DNA of 40,181 bases from Spirosoma spitsbergense DSM 19989 (GTDB taxonomy: Bacteria > Bacteroidota > Bacteroidia > Cytophagales > Spirosomataceae). Shown in pieces: positions 33,661 to 40,181 of this stretch. The stretch is from assembly GCF_000374085.1 (NCBI RefSeq), contig NZ_KB893587.1, positions 1 through 40,181 on the forward strand, read 5' to 3'. Under the pieces are notes generated by a model. It was not told where the DNA came from. It did no database searches and saw only the letters and a program-made list of their open reading frames with translations. The translations under genes and the position numbers were made by a program. Each line of letters starts with the position of its first letter. The stretch's first letter is position 1.

Positions 33661-35613
33661 TTAATTTCCGCTCACAGCCACCAACGTTGCTGATTTTGGC
33701 CGGGTGTCCGTCATCAATGGTTTAGGAACCTCTGGCTTGTGCGTAGTATCCTTTTTAGGTACCACGGGCCGTTTGATAGCAGGAATTCCATCGGAAGGGG
33801 GAAAGAATCGGGCGGCTTTAACTTTTGCATCCAGCCTGAGAGCTTCGGTTTTGCGCTTCAGGTACCGTTCGGCTACCAGCGCAGCCACCGATGCGGCTGC
33901 ATCGCCACCCCAGCCTGCATTTTCAACAAACACGGCAACCGCAATTTTAGGATTGTTCATGGGCGCAAAGCCAATGAAAATGGAGTGATCGAATTTATGG
34001 CCATGCTTGGCATTCTGAGCCGTACCCGTTTTTCCGCACAGATCAATACCCGGAATATTAGCCATCGGATTCACCGTGCCGCGGGTAACGGCCGCCCGCA
34101 TTCCATCAATAACGGGAAGATAGTATTTGTACTCAATATCCGTCTCGTGGTGTTCGAGGTATTCTGCCGGAACGGCTACCCCCGCTTTGCCAAACCCCTT
34201 GACGTAGTGGGGCGTAATGTACCAGCCCCGGTTGGCAATCGTAGCAGCCAGATTTGCCAGTTTCAGCGGAGTAATCAGCAACTCCCCCTCCCCAATACTG
34301 AGTGAGTATACATTGGAAAATTTCCAGCGCAATGCCCCCCGATAGGCCTTGTCATAGTACTCGGGTATAGGCAGGTTACCCTTCCGCTCACTCGGCAAAT
34401 CAACCCCCAGCCGATCACCTATCCCGAACTTCTCAGCCATGTCGTGCCATTCTCTCAGGCCAACAGCAGACGCCTTGAACGTATTATGCTCACCATTAAA
34501 ATACATGAATTTACGAAATACCTGATAAAAATAGGGGTTACAGGAGTTCGCAATGGCTCCCCGCAGGTCATTTCCACCCCGGCAGTGGCAACGCACAGGC
34601 GACCCCGCATGCCCGTAAACCATGTGGGGGATCAGCGACCCCTGTTGCTGGGCAATTAGTGCCTGAATCAATTTAAAGGTCGAGCCGGGCCGGTAGCTAG
34701 CCATAATGGGTCGATTAATAAGCGGCTTGTATGGATTCTTGATCAAAGAACGATAGTTCTTGGAGAAAAACCGGCTCGATAATAGATTAGGATCATAAGT
34801 AGGGGCTGAAACCGACACCAGAATCTCACCCGATGATGGTTCTATCGCCAGTATAGCGCCCACTTTATTCTGCATCAGGCTATCAGCGTATTTCTGCACC
34901 TCAACGTCGATTGATGTAACCAGATTTTGCCCAGCCACGGCCAGCGTATCAAACGCACCTTCTTTCCAGGAGCCTTTGTTTATACCCCGCACGTTCTGCA
35001 TCATAAACTTAACGCCCCGTTTGCCCCGCAGTTGTTCTTCGTATTGTTCCTCCAGCCCGTTATGCCCTACATAATCGCCCTGCCGATAGTAGGTAAGATC
35101 CTGGTTGTCCAATTGCTTCCGCGTAATCTCGCTCACATACCCCAGCGCATTGGACAGGGTTTGGGCCGGGTAGGTTCGCATGGAACTGATAACGGGTTCA
35201 AACCCATGATAATCCACCAGCGCATCCTGAATCCGGGCGAAGTCTTCCTTGGAAAGTTGCCGCAAAAATAGGGATGGCTTAACCGACGAATAGTTTTTGG
35301 CCAGGCCCATAATACTGTCAAACTCTGAGGGGGTAATGGCCATCAATCGGCAGAAAGAGGCCGTATCCGCAATCCGAACCTGTTTTGGCGTAACATACAG
35401 GTCATAAACCGGCGTGTTATACACCATCAACTGGTTATTCCGGTCGTAAATCTGGCCCCGGTACGGAATTTCGACCACTCGTTTGATGGAGTTTTTCGAA
35501 GCCCCCAACGAATAGGTATCGTCCAGAATTTGCAGGTAAAACAGGCGGGCCAGATAGACCAGCCCCAACAGACAAAAAACACCAATAATAATCCACTTTC
35601 GATTCTCTAACAT
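33661..35613 (-). CDS. mrdA: Penicillin-binding protein 2 (elongation transpeptidase)
   Basis: A 650-residue class B PBP. It has an N-terminal membrane anchor (WIIIGVFCLLGLVYLARLFYL), pedestal/dimerisation domain (ASKNSIKRVVEIPYRGQIYDRNNQLMVYNTPVYDL), and transpeptidase domain with active-site SxxK STFK near residue 309 (YRPGSTFKLIQ), SxN in ANSCNP, and KTG in CGKTGTAQN near residue 526. It crosslinks new peptidoglycan strands in lateral wall growth with RodA, encoded next on the same strand. mreBCD are not adjacent in this window. A -7 box TAACTTTG lies 33 bp upstream. The C-terminus carries a Pro/Lys-rich extension typical of Bacteroidota. Confidence 0.95.
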   Translation of the reverse strand: MLENRKWIIIGVFCLLGLVYLARLFYLQILDDTYSLGASKNSIKRVVEIPYRGQIYDRNNQLMVYNTPVYDLYVTPKQVRIADTASFCRLMAITPSEFDSIMGLAKNYSSVKPSLFLRQLSKEDFARIQDALVDYHGFEPVISSMRTYPAQTLSNALGYVSEITRKQLDNQDLTYYRQGDYVGHNGLEEQYEEQLRGKRGVKFMMQNVRGINKGSWKEGAFDTLAVAGQNLVTSIDVEVQKYADSLMQNKVGAILAIEPSSGEILVSVSAPTYDPNLLSSRFFSKNYRSLIKNPYKPLINRPIMASYRPGSTFKLIQALIAQQQGSLIPHMVYGHAGSPVRCHCRGGNDLRGAIANSCNPYFYQVFRKFMYFNGEHNTFKASAVGLREWHDMAEKFGIGDRLGVDLPSERKGNLPIPEYYDKAYRGALRWKFSNVYSLSIGEGELLITPLKLANLAATIANRGWYITPHYVKGFGKAGVAVPAEYLEHHETDIEYKYYLPVIDGMRAAVTRGTVNPMANIPGIDLCGKTGTAQNAKHGHKFDHSIFIGFAPMNNPKIAVAVFVENAGWGGDAAASVAALVAERYLKRKTEALRLDAKVKAARFFPPSDGIPAIKRPVVPKKDTTHKPEVPKPLMTDTRPKSATLVAVSGN

Positions 35614-35645
35614 GAGAATAAATTTTCAAGCTACGTTGCACTCTC

Positions 35646-35653
35646 TACAAAGT
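35646..35653 (-). promoter_or_regulatory. -7 box upstream of mrdA-rodA
   Basis: TAACTTTG on the minus strand is a perfect TAnnTTTG match ending 33 bp before the mrdA ATG. A well spaced -33 TTG is not seen, so this is a partial promoter call. Confidence 0.4.
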
Positions 35654-35686
35654 TACTCTAATAATGAACAATGATAAATTTAATGA

Positions 35687-35747
35687 TGAATGAAGAATGA
35701 TAAATTACGAACGCATCGTTCAGCGAGTAATGGTTCATCATTCTTCA
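35687..35747. terminator. Nested hairpin between SMP-30-like gene and mrdA
   Basis: A perfect 13-bp outer stem (AATGAAGAATGAT at 35687-35699 with 35735-35747) encloses a small inner hairpin GAACG-CAT-CGTTC. It lies just past the SMP-30-like stop on the minus strand. A direct repeat ATGATAAATT also occurs at about 35669 and 35695. It may act as a terminator; the low-complexity A/T text also resembles dispersed intergenic repeats. Confidence 0.5.
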
Positions 35748-35754
35748 TTACCAA

Positions 35755-36798
35755 TTACCACCCCCGGGCCAGCGTCCTGATTCGGCACAGGTACATATCA
35801 GCAGTAATATAGAGCGTTGATCCGTCATCACCCCAGGCACAATTGGCGGTAGCACCCCCAATCCGGATATGCCCCAGAAAATCGTAAGGGCCGTTTCCGG
35901 GCGTTGGGGCCAGTACCAGTACACCACCGCCCCCCGTCACGTACAGGTTACCATCGCGGTCTACTTTCATGCCATCGAAGCCCCCAGGCAGGTTCCGCTT
36001 TTTCATCTCGTCGGCCCCGAACGCCACCCGGCCTTTTCCCACCGTTCCGTCGGCCAGCAGGGGATACGCCATCACCAGCGGGCGCATGGGATCCGACTGG
36101 GCAACGTACAATATTTTTTCGTCGGGTGAGAAAGCAATGCCGTTTGGCCGGGTCAGATCACCTACCACAATAGACACGGCCCCCGGCACACCCGCCCGTT
36201 CGGGGGCAATGCGGTACACGCCCCACCCGTCGGTTTCGCGACCAGGATCATTTTCCTTTTTGGGCATTCCGTAGGGAGGGTCGGTGAAGTAGTAACTACC
36301 GTTGGCGTGCGCCACCACATCATTGGGACTGTTAAACCGCTTGCCGTTGTAATTATCAGCCAGAGTGCGTTTGCCGCCGGTGCCGTCCATAGCCATTGCC
36401 GTAACGCGCCGGTCGCCGTGTTCGCAGGCAATGAGCCTTCCTTTTGGGTCGATAGTCAGCCCGTTCGAGCCAGGTTCATCACTGTATGGTCCCAGCCCCG
36501 TGTAGCCCGACGGTTTCAGGAACGGGGTTACCCCCTCTTTGTCGGTCCATTTGAAAATAGTATTCTGCGGTACGTCCGAAAACAGCAGAAACGCGTCTTT
36601 TTTCACCCATACCGGCCCTTCAGTCCAGACGAAACCGCTGGCCAGCACCTCTATTCTGGCATCAGGCGGAATCAGTTTATCCAGTCGGGAATCCGCCCGA
36701 ACGATCTGACCAATAGTAGGAAAGGGCGTTGTCTGAGCCATAACTGGCCCGTAACCGGCAATCAGCATACATAGAAAAAGGGTACCTTTTTTATTCAT
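35755..36798 (-). CDS. SMP-30/gluconolactonase-family exported protein
   Basis: A 347-residue protein. The start MNKKGTLFLCMLIAGYGPVMAQ at 36798 gives a clean signal peptide. The six-bladed propeller of SMP-30/gluconolactonases is recognisable: GFVWTEGPVWV with the metal-binding Glu, GSNGLTIDPKGRLIACEHGDRRV, RFNSPNDVVAHANGSYYFTDPPYG with Asn ligand, LTRPNGIAFSPDEKILYVAQSD with Asn and Asp ligands. Lactonases of this kind hydrolyse sugar lactones in the periplasm; the substrate here is unknown. Divergent from a Tat-exported Gfo/Idh/MocA oxidoreductase with about 230 bp between them, a pairing that fits sugar oxidation to a lactone (inference). Confidence 0.9.
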   Translation of the reverse strand: MNKKGTLFLCMLIAGYGPVMAQTTPFPTIGQIVRADSRLDKLIPPDARIEVLASGFVWTEGPVWVKKDAFLLFSDVPQNTIFKWTDKEGVTPFLKPSGYTGLGPYSDEPGSNGLTIDPKGRLIACEHGDRRVTAMAMDGTGGKRTLADNYNGKRFNSPNDVVAHANGSYYFTDPPYGMPKKENDPGRETDGWGVYRIAPERAGVPGAVSIVVGDLTRPNGIAFSPDEKILYVAQSDPMRPLVMAYPLLADGTVGKGRVAFGADEMKKRNLPGGFDGMKVDRDGNLYVTGGGGVLVLAPTPGNGPYDFLGHIRIGGATANCAWGDDGSTLYITADMYLCRIRTLARGW

Positions 36799-37026
36799 GG
36801 TTCGTTTTATTAATTTATACCAATAGTACAATGAATTTAGGCAGTAACGGATAGAAAAAGCCGCAGAATGACTACTTTTAATTCTCAGGAAACTAACGTC
36901 ATGCAGACAGGTACCCGATTCCGCCTAAAACCGGCCCTGTTTTCTGATTTGTTACGACCCCATCCGGTATCCATATGCTAATTTATTGACCCCCAAAATC
37001 ACATTGCCAATTCTCCTATAAGTCGT

Positions 37027-38460
37027 ATGAAGAAAAACAAAAAACAGGAAACACCGTCAGCTTCTGATGCAAACAGTTCCCGGCGGTCATTTTTAAAAAC
37101 CCTCGGTCTGGCCAGTACAGCCGCAGCAGCCGCTCCGGCCACCTTTGCCAGCACACCGGTGGCGATGCCTCAATACCTTAATTTGATTCGCAGCCACTCC
37201 AGTACAGCCGCTAATGATAAAGTTCGGATTGCCCTGATCGGCACGGGGGGCATGGGTATTGGTGATACCCAAACCGCCCTGATGGTGGATGGCATAGAGA
37301 TGGTAGCCGCCTGCGACCTGTACGACGGACGATTACGCCGGGCCAAAGAGCTTTGGGGCGATCAACTGCCTGTCACTAAAGATTACCGGGAAATTCTGGA
37401 GCGTAAGGATATCGATGCCGTCATTAACGCCACTACCGACCACTGGCACGAGAAGATTTCTTCCGATGCCATGCACAAAGGCAAGCACGTGTATTGCGAG
37501 AAGCCGATGGTGCAAAAGGTGGAAGATGGGCACACGCTGATCGATGTGTCGAAAAAAACGGGTAAAGTATTTCAGGTCGGTAGCCAGTTTGCCAGTTCGC
37601 TACTCATTGCCAAAGCCCGCGAACTGATGAAAGCGGGCGACATTGGCGAGCTGGTCTTCGCCGAGGCCATTTATGACCGCCACAGTGCGATGGGTGCCTG
37701 GCAGTACTCTATTCCGCCGGATGCGTCTCCGCAAACCGTAGACTGGGATACCTACCTCGGCAGTGCCCCCAAACGCCCCTGGGACCCACTCCGTTTTTTC
37801 CGGTGGCGCAACTACCGGGACTACGGAACCGGTATTGCCGGCGACCTATACGTTCACCTGCTCACGTCGCTCCACTGCATTACGGGGTCGAAAGGCCCAA
37901 ACCGGGTTTACTCGACGGGTGGCACCCGCTACTGGAAAGATGGTCGCGACGTACCCGATATTCAACTTAGTATTTATGATTATCCCAAAACAGCCGAGCA
38001 CCCGGAGTTCAACCTGACTACCCGTTCCAATTTCGAAGACGGGGGCGGTGGCAATTACCTGGTTCGGATTGTGGGTACGGAAGGTGACCTGTCGCTGGGC
38101 TTCGACAGCCTGACCGTTCACCGGACCAAATTCCCGAAGGCACCGGGCATGTCGATTGACAATTTCCCGAAAGACCAGAAGGAAAAATACATTGCCGAAT
38201 ACCAGAAGATGTACCCCGAAACCCCCGAACTGGTTGGCCCGAAAGAGTTTAAATACGCGTTTCCGAAAGAGTACAAAGGCGACCGCTATGAACACTTTGT
38301 CAACTTCTTCAATTCGGTCAGGACCGGTAGCCCCAACGTGGAGGATGCTACCTTCGGTCTGCGTGCCTGTGGTCCAACGGCCTGCGGTAACATGAGTTAT
38401 TTTGAAAAGAAAATTGTTGGCTGGGACCCCATAAACATGAAAATCAAGGGTGCCGTTTAG
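37027..38460 (+). CDS. Tat-exported Gfo/Idh/MocA-family oxidoreductase
   Basis: A 477-residue protein. The N-terminus has a Tat signal (SRRSFLKTLGLASTAAAAAPATFA). The Rossmann domain is IALIGTGGMGIGDTQ (near residue 68), VAACDLYDGRLRRAKELWG, DAVINATTDHWHEKISSDAMHKGKHVYCEKPM (EKP near residue 158), with the C-terminal GFO/IDH domain after about residue 185. Family enzymes oxidise or reduce sugars using NAD(P). Bacteroidota Tat-exported members of this size act in the periplasm with tightly bound cofactor. Start ATG 37027 at the signal peptide. Followed by a 21-bp terminator hairpin shared with the convergent, interrupted gene. Confidence 0.93.
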   Translation: MKKNKKQETPSASDANSSRRSFLKTLGLASTAAAAAPATFASTPVAMPQYLNLIRSHSSTAANDKVRIALIGTGGMGIGDTQTALMVDGIEMVAACDLYDGRLRRAKELWGDQLPVTKDYREILERKDIDAVINATTDHWHEKISSDAMHKGKHVYCEKPMVQKVEDGHTLIDVSKKTGKVFQVGSQFASSLLIAKARELMKAGDIGELVFAEAIYDRHSAMGAWQYSIPPDASPQTVDWDTYLGSAPKRPWDPLRFFRWRNYRDYGTGIAGDLYVHLLTSLHCITGSKGPNRVYSTGGTRYWKDGRDVPDIQLSIYDYPKTAEHPEFNLTTRSNFEDGGGGNYLVRIVGTEGDLSLGFDSLTVHRTKFPKAPGMSIDNFPKDQKEKYIAEYQKMYPETPELVGPKEFKYAFPKEYKGDRYEHFVNFFNSVRTGSPNVEDATFGLRACGPTACGNMSYFEKKIVGWDPINMKIKGAV

Positions 38461-38486
38461 GTTTGTTTTTGTCATTCTATCAATCA

Positions 38487-38538
38487 GAAAAGCGGGGTAT
38501 CAAGCGGTAACGACTAGCCGTTTGATACCCCGCTTTTC
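38487..38538. terminator. Strong bidirectional terminator
   Basis: A perfect 17-bp stem (arms 38487-38503 and 38522-38538; core GAAAAGCGGGGTATCAA), extended by four more pairs including one G-T wobble. It ends inside the stop codon of the convergent gene. Arms begin with GAAAA and end with CTTTTC, so both strands get a T-rich tail. Confidence 0.85.
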
Positions 38539-39950
38539 ATTCCACCGATACCACACCCTGCCCCACGCCCGGCATGCCGTTTACGGTGACCCCTTCGGCC
38601 CGAAACCGAATGTTATTCCTGGCATCGGAGGTAAAAAAGGATACGCTGGCCTTACCCTCAGCATCGGTTTGAATCATGGGTGCCCAAAACAGCGTAGCCC
38701 GATAATCTGGTTGACGGTCCGGCGCTCCGGAATGTTCTGGTTTTTTAACATCATACTGAGGAGAATAAAACTCCCGAACGGGGGCATAGCCGGGCAGTTT
38801 GGCCAGTAAGGTGCCGGGGGTTACATCGTTTGTGAAATCATAGTCGGGCGCGCCCCGCTTGGTCAGTACCGAAATAACCCCACCCCCACCCCGCGAACCG
38901 TAAATAGCCGCCGATGCTCCTTTCAGTACATCCACCCGGTCGACATCCGAAACCGGAATATTGATAACTCCCTGCAAATCCGTAGGCATGCCATCCAGCA
39001 CAAACAGTGGTGCGACCGGACCACTGAAATTGACGGCACCCCGAATTTGCACCCGCGCCTGAAAACCCGAACCCGTTACCTGCACCCCGGGAATTTGCCC
39101 CTGAATGACGTCCAGAATGGTTTGCCGCCCCGCCGAGTTCAACGTAGTAAACTTGACGCTGGCATCGGGGTTGCTGTAAATCACCCGCGAGTCCCGTTCT
39201 ACGTACTTTTTTGCTTTCACCGTAACGGCGTTGAGGAGCACTTCCCCGTTGCGCCGAATCTGGCGTTCCATGGCGAGGTATTCGCTGGCTCGTTTCATGA
39301 ACTCGGCTAATTCGTCGCGCTGAAATTCAACTGGGTTATAGGGTACTTTCGTCATGGTAACGGTTGGTAACAGCAACTGATCAAGCCGGATAACCAGGTC
39401 CCGATTGGCGCGGCCCTTTACACCCTGTATCCGCACAAGGGTCGTATCCGTAAAATTGAGGTCGTAGGCTCCAAAATTACCGGTCTCATCGCTTTCGCCC
39501 AGCAAGAAATCCCGGGTGCTGTCTTTCTTCACCACCATAAAATTCAGGTTTACTTTACCACCAATATCTTTGCCATTTGGCCGAACCACCCGGCCCGTCA
39601 ATGACAAGCCCCGCTCCACCGGGTAGTTGATGGGCGGTATGGTCCCCGCCAGGATATCAGACCAGGCAAAACGTCGCCAGCCCTGGGTCATCAGCAGCAG
39701 GTCCAGCATTATCCACCGGTTTTCGTGCGCAGCGTCGAAATACCAGGCTGGCTGCTCGATGGTGCCGGTCAGATCGGACGACAGCAGCAGGTGCGACACA
39801 ATAGTAGCGCTGTTGGAATCGGCTTCGGGCGCGAGCCGGGCATCCAGAGCCGCCAGTGACAGGTTGGCCGCAACGGGTTTTCCGCTGGCATCCGTGGTGG
39901 TCAGGGAAAGGGCGACTTTCTCCCGGTTTTTGTACGTCTTTTTGTCGGGT
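38537..39950 (-). pseudogene. MG2/carboxypeptidase-like TonB-plug protein, 5' end cut by an IS
   Basis: The C-terminal about 470 residues of a large envelope protein. Readable blocks are DKKTYKNREKVALSLTTTDASGKPV (alpha-2-macroglobulin-like, beginning at the junction), RWIMLDLLLMTQGWRRFAW, GRVVRPNGKDIGGKVNLNF, and a TonB-dependent plug: SAGRQTILDVIQGQIPGVQVTG, APLFVLDGMPTD, DVDRVDVLKGASAAIYGSRGGGGVISVLTKRG, then ARNNIRFRAEGVT. Intact relatives are about 800-900 residues with a signal peptide. Reading upstream, the frame is lost at about 39950, where a stop is created and the sequence becomes that of an IS4-like element. The rest of the gene would lie beyond the window. An internal ATG at 39799 could start a truncated product, but no function is expected. 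Confidence 0.75.
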
Positions 39951-40181
39951 CAATGGTTCGTCAATTTTTAGGGATATGAAAAAGGCGTGTTAGTTTTGGG
40001 TATCTGACATCCAAACCAAACAACGCCTTTATGCAAGGACCAGCCCTACTGAGTACAATAGTAGCTAACCTGCCCGATTTGACCAAACCCCGTCGGCAAT
40101 TTATACACCACATTCTGATGCTGTTTTTGAGTGTTCGTCACCGAATCAACTTTCTGCAATTGGCTCGCCACAGCGACCAGT
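39951..40181 (+). mobile_element. Left end of an IS4-like insertion sequence
   Basis: Begins where the minus-strand MG2/TonB-plug frame breaks, within a few bases of 39950, and continues to the window edge. It holds an 80-bp leader and the start of a transposase gene. The exact terminal repeat and the target duplication cannot be read because the other end is outside the window. Confidence 0.65.
40031..40181 (+). CDS. IS4-like transposase, N-terminal part (3' end outside window)
   Basis: The open frame from ATG at 40031 to the edge encodes about 50 residues, beginning MQGPALLSTIVANLPDLTKP and continuing RRQFIHHILMLFLSVRHRINFLQLARHSDQ. This is the N-terminal segment typical of IS4-type DDE transposases of Bacteroidota, in which a short helical region precedes the RNase-H catalytic domain. 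No catalytic residues are in view, so the family call rests on the N-terminal pattern alone. Confidence 0.7.
   Translation, partial: MQGPALLSTIVANLPDLTKPRRQFIHHILMLFLSVRHRINFLQLARHSDQ

Noticed and set aside
1..40181. Whole window as a composite transposon bounded by the two IS elements
   Set aside because: The two elements are of different families (IS256 and IS4-like) and the genes between are ordinary chromosomal functions such as mrdA-rodA and hppA.
1..40181. CRISPR array, phage, tRNA or rRNA
   Set aside because: No regularly spaced repeats, no phage structural or integrase genes and no tRNA or rRNA sequence recognised on reading.

Overview
The window looks like chromosomal DNA of a Bacteroidota member of the Cytophagales, most like Spirosoma or a close relative (inferred from gene content and style, not from a search). 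Supporting signs are a SusC/SusD outer-membrane pair, GH105 polysaccharide hydrolases, a MG2/TonB-plug type protein, YtxH-like small proteins, a K+-dependent type membrane pyrophosphatase, several Bacteroidota-type -7 boxes (TAnnTTTG) and weak Shine-Dalgarno sites. Both edges are insertion sequences: the 3' end of an IS256-family transposase gene on the left and the 5' end of an IS4-like transposase gene on the right. The right-hand element has cut a large cell-envelope gene.

Layout. 1-7.6 kb is a carbon-use region: a GntR regulator and a GH105 unsaturated-rhamnogalacturonyl hydrolase on the minus strand, divergent from lutABC (lactate oxidation), then a small NTF2-like secreted protein and a second GH105 enzyme. 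A plausible reading is rhamnogalacturonan breakdown, rhamnose catabolism giving lactaldehyde and lactate, then LutABC giving pyruvate. The rhamnose enzymes themselves are not in the window. 7.8-12.9 kb holds signalling genes: a REC-PAS-histidine kinase, two stand-alone receiver proteins and an NtrC-type sigma-54 activator, with a beta-barrel outer-membrane protein embedded. 12.9-13.86 kb is a long stretch with no supported gene but with several structured elements. 13.86-16.0 kb has two tandem YtxH proteins and a lone RND-type periplasmic adaptor lipoprotein. 16.2-18.5 kb is hppA.

18.7-29.5 kb is a run of large plus-strand exported proteins: a beta-propeller/amidohydrolase fusion, SusC, SusD and a large PIG-L-type deacetylase. 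29.5-32.3 kb has a Uma2-like protein, an unknown exported protein, a NUDIX hydrolase and a divergent DeoR regulator. Its promoter sits between the arms of an inverted repeat. 32.3-35.6 kb is the elongasome pair mrdA-rodA (minus strand). 35.8-38.5 kb is a divergent pair, an SMP-30/gluconolactonase-like protein and a Tat-exported Gfo/Idh/MocA oxidoreductase. The last 1.6 kb is the interrupted MG2/TonB-plug gene and the IS4-like element.

Most genes are ordinary members of known families. No phage, CRISPR, tRNA, rRNA or recognisable defence system was seen. The least explained parts are the 12.9-13.86 kb non-coding stretch with a recurring bipartite motif, the hairpin leader before the orphan adaptor gene, and the operator-like palindromes before several genes. 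All functional links between genes are inferences from context.
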